From Ahniella sp. (GTDB lineage: Bacteria; Pseudomonadota; Gammaproteobacteria; Xanthomonadales; Ahniellaceae), in assembly GCA_016712105.1 (NCBI GenBank), contig JADJRU010000039.1:1-19295 (forward strand): 19,295 nucleotides of DNA. Direction: 5' to 3'. Position 1 is the stretch's first letter. Each line of letters begins with the position of its first letter. A program made the position numbers and the translations under genes. Below the pieces are notes generated by a model. That model did no database searches and was not told where the DNA came from. It saw nothing but the letters and a program-made list of their open reading frames with translations. This document shows positions 18,061-19,295 of this stretch, in pieces.

Positions 18061-18166
18061 TGAATACAGAGGCGCCGCCAGCCCCGAGGCAAAGTCGCAC
18101 TAACCAAAGTTGACCGAAGGATGTCGCAACCGTCTGGCTCGCGCCGCCGCACCAGCTGTAGGTCGG

Positions 18167-19295
18167 TCAGGCTTTGCCCCGGATGCGCTCCGCCGTGCGA
18201 CGGGCGAGCAGCTCAAGCTTTCGCCGCCGTATCCTCTGTAATGATATTGCCCGTCGGGTCGGCCATCGTCGCCGCTCAGCAGCGCAGACGCGAAGCCGCA
18301 TTGCGGCGGATTGCCAACTGCTCAAGCCGGGACGTACTTCGAGGCTCGTTCGACTGTCGTGAGGATCTGGTCCTCGGTCTCCAACTGTGCGTGCTTCGTA
18401 CTCACCACGCCAAGGACTACGGTAGCCCCGCCTTTCGGCACATTGCCGAGGGCGCGGTAATCGGCGTCAGTGCGTTCGATTCGATTGTCCCACTCGAGCG
18501 TGACGCGATTGTAGGGCATCGCAAAGATTGCCTCGCTCATCTCGTGGAAGTGATCATGCTTCATGAGGTAGCGCGAGGCATAGTTACTTCACGGCACTGA
18601 TGGAGGCAGGTGGTAACGTGCGCGGGCAATCCGTCAACCACCCGATCGTCAGCTTCCCGCATCTTTTCGAGGAGCTTCGGAACGTCGACACCTCTCGCCC
18701 TCAGCACGTTACCCATCGGACCAGCCGCGATCGTGTAACCTGACCCGTCAAACTGTATGTAGTTGGCGCCAGCGGCAACGGCATCATCCACGAGTTCGCG
18801 CATGACGTTAACCAGTGCGTCGGCAGCTTCCTCGATCGAACGGTAAGCGCCGGATGACAGGGACGGTCCAGAGCAGGGTCTGGAATACGAGGAACGACGC
18901 TGTTGGGAACGTGACCTTCAGCGTCCTGTCAGTCGGGAACGCGGGAACGCGGCCTCGCGCGCCAGGACTGTCTGTTTGACGATTTGACCGACGATCGCTG
19001 CGGGCCCCTCATGCTCGACAACGCTGCCGTTATCGTCGCGGAACTGCAGTTTGGTCGTGCTCGGCGCAACACCGTCGACTGCGTCATAGAAGGAATTGAA
19101 ATACATGAGGCGCCGGAATTCACCGTCCGTCACCACCTGAAGGCCAATAGATTCCTGCTTAGCTAAGACTTTGCGAATCGCCGAGTCTTCGAGCTCCCGC
19201 AAGCAAGTCGCGTCCTTGGCGCGCTCCTCTTTCAACTTCGCCGTGTGTCCTGGCTCGTAGATGCGATGGATCTCGTCTAGCAGCACTTTCGGGCG
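18167..19295 (-). CDS. Core-MetE-like (cobalamin-independent) methyltransferase, partial at right edge, frameshifted
   Basis: The gene enters from beyond 19295 as RPKVLLDEIHRIYEPGHTAK. Blocks follow: ESIGLQVVTDGEFRRLMYFN, KVTFPTASFLVFQ, GAYRSIEEAADALVNVMREL, AGANYIQFDGSGYT, VTTCLHQCR (likely zinc/thiolate site), MPYNRVTLEWDNRIERTDAD, GGATVVLGVVSTKHAQLETE, QCGFASALLSGDDG and PTGNIITEDTAAK, ending KLELLARRTAERIRGKA with a TGA at 18167. About 376 codons are present, so only some 15 N-terminal residues are missing. The size is that of short 'methionine synthase II family' proteins, not of full MetE (about 750). Such enzymes transfer methyl groups between a pterin or other donor and a thiol. Near a folate-dependent demethylase, a role in taking methyl from methyl-folate is plausible but unproven. 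At least five slips are present. Confidence 0.82.

Overview
The window is a catabolic gene island from a GC-rich Gram-negative bacterium. An outer-membrane TonB-dependent receptor with a signal peptide, a LigM/DesA-type demethylase and a CYP199-type P450 all point to a proteobacterium. A sphingomonad-like alphaproteobacterium or a related gammaproteobacterial degrader fits best, but I cannot name the genus. Almost every gene is broken into two or more reading frames by single-base slips, often in short homopolymers, while family motifs persist on both sides of each slip. I therefore annotate whole genes across the slips. I read most of the breaks as errors of an unpolished long-read assembly, with real decay as the alternative.

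Layout, reading the minus strand from right to left: a core-MetE-like methyltransferase (cut by the right edge) and a small NTF2-like protein; then, on the plus strand, an NTF2-like protein coupled to a fumarylacetoacetate hydrolase (FAH) family protein, divergent from a NodD-type LysR regulator. Further left on the minus strand lie a type I extradiol dioxygenase-like VOC protein, a LigM/DesA-type tetrahydrofolate-dependent aryl O-demethylase, an NADP-type D-2-hydroxyacid dehydrogenase, a divergent enolase, an APH-fold kinase, a FAD aromatic monooxygenase, an ACMSD-like amidohydrolase, a TonB receptor, a cupin, a second FAH-family protein, a truncated FAD monooxygenase, a CYP199-like P450, a cyclase-family metal hydrolase and the N-terminus of a Rieske oxygenase (cut by the left edge). 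Several junctions show 1-8 nt stop/start overlaps, so these are operons.

Together the genes look like uptake (TonB), O-demethylation of methoxylated aromatic acids by up to three different chemistries (Rieske, P450, folate-dependent transferase), ring hydroxylation (FAD monooxygenase), meta ring cleavage (VOC dioxygenase) and hydrolysis or decarboxylation of the products (FAH, amidohydrolase, cyclase, cupin). The dehydrogenase-enolase-kinase trio directly after the folate-dependent demethylase is unexpected. It matches the hydroxypyruvate to glycerate to 2-phosphoglycerate to phosphoenolpyruvate leg of a serine cycle, or a parallel route on another 2-oxo acid.

The best regulatory signal is a perfect palindrome, CTATC-N9-GATAG, present twice: in the LysR divergent intergenic region and in the short gap before the FAD monooxygenase. 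It contains ATC-N9-GAT, the motif bound by NodD-family LysR proteins. No tRNA, rRNA, CRISPR array or insertion sequence was recognised.
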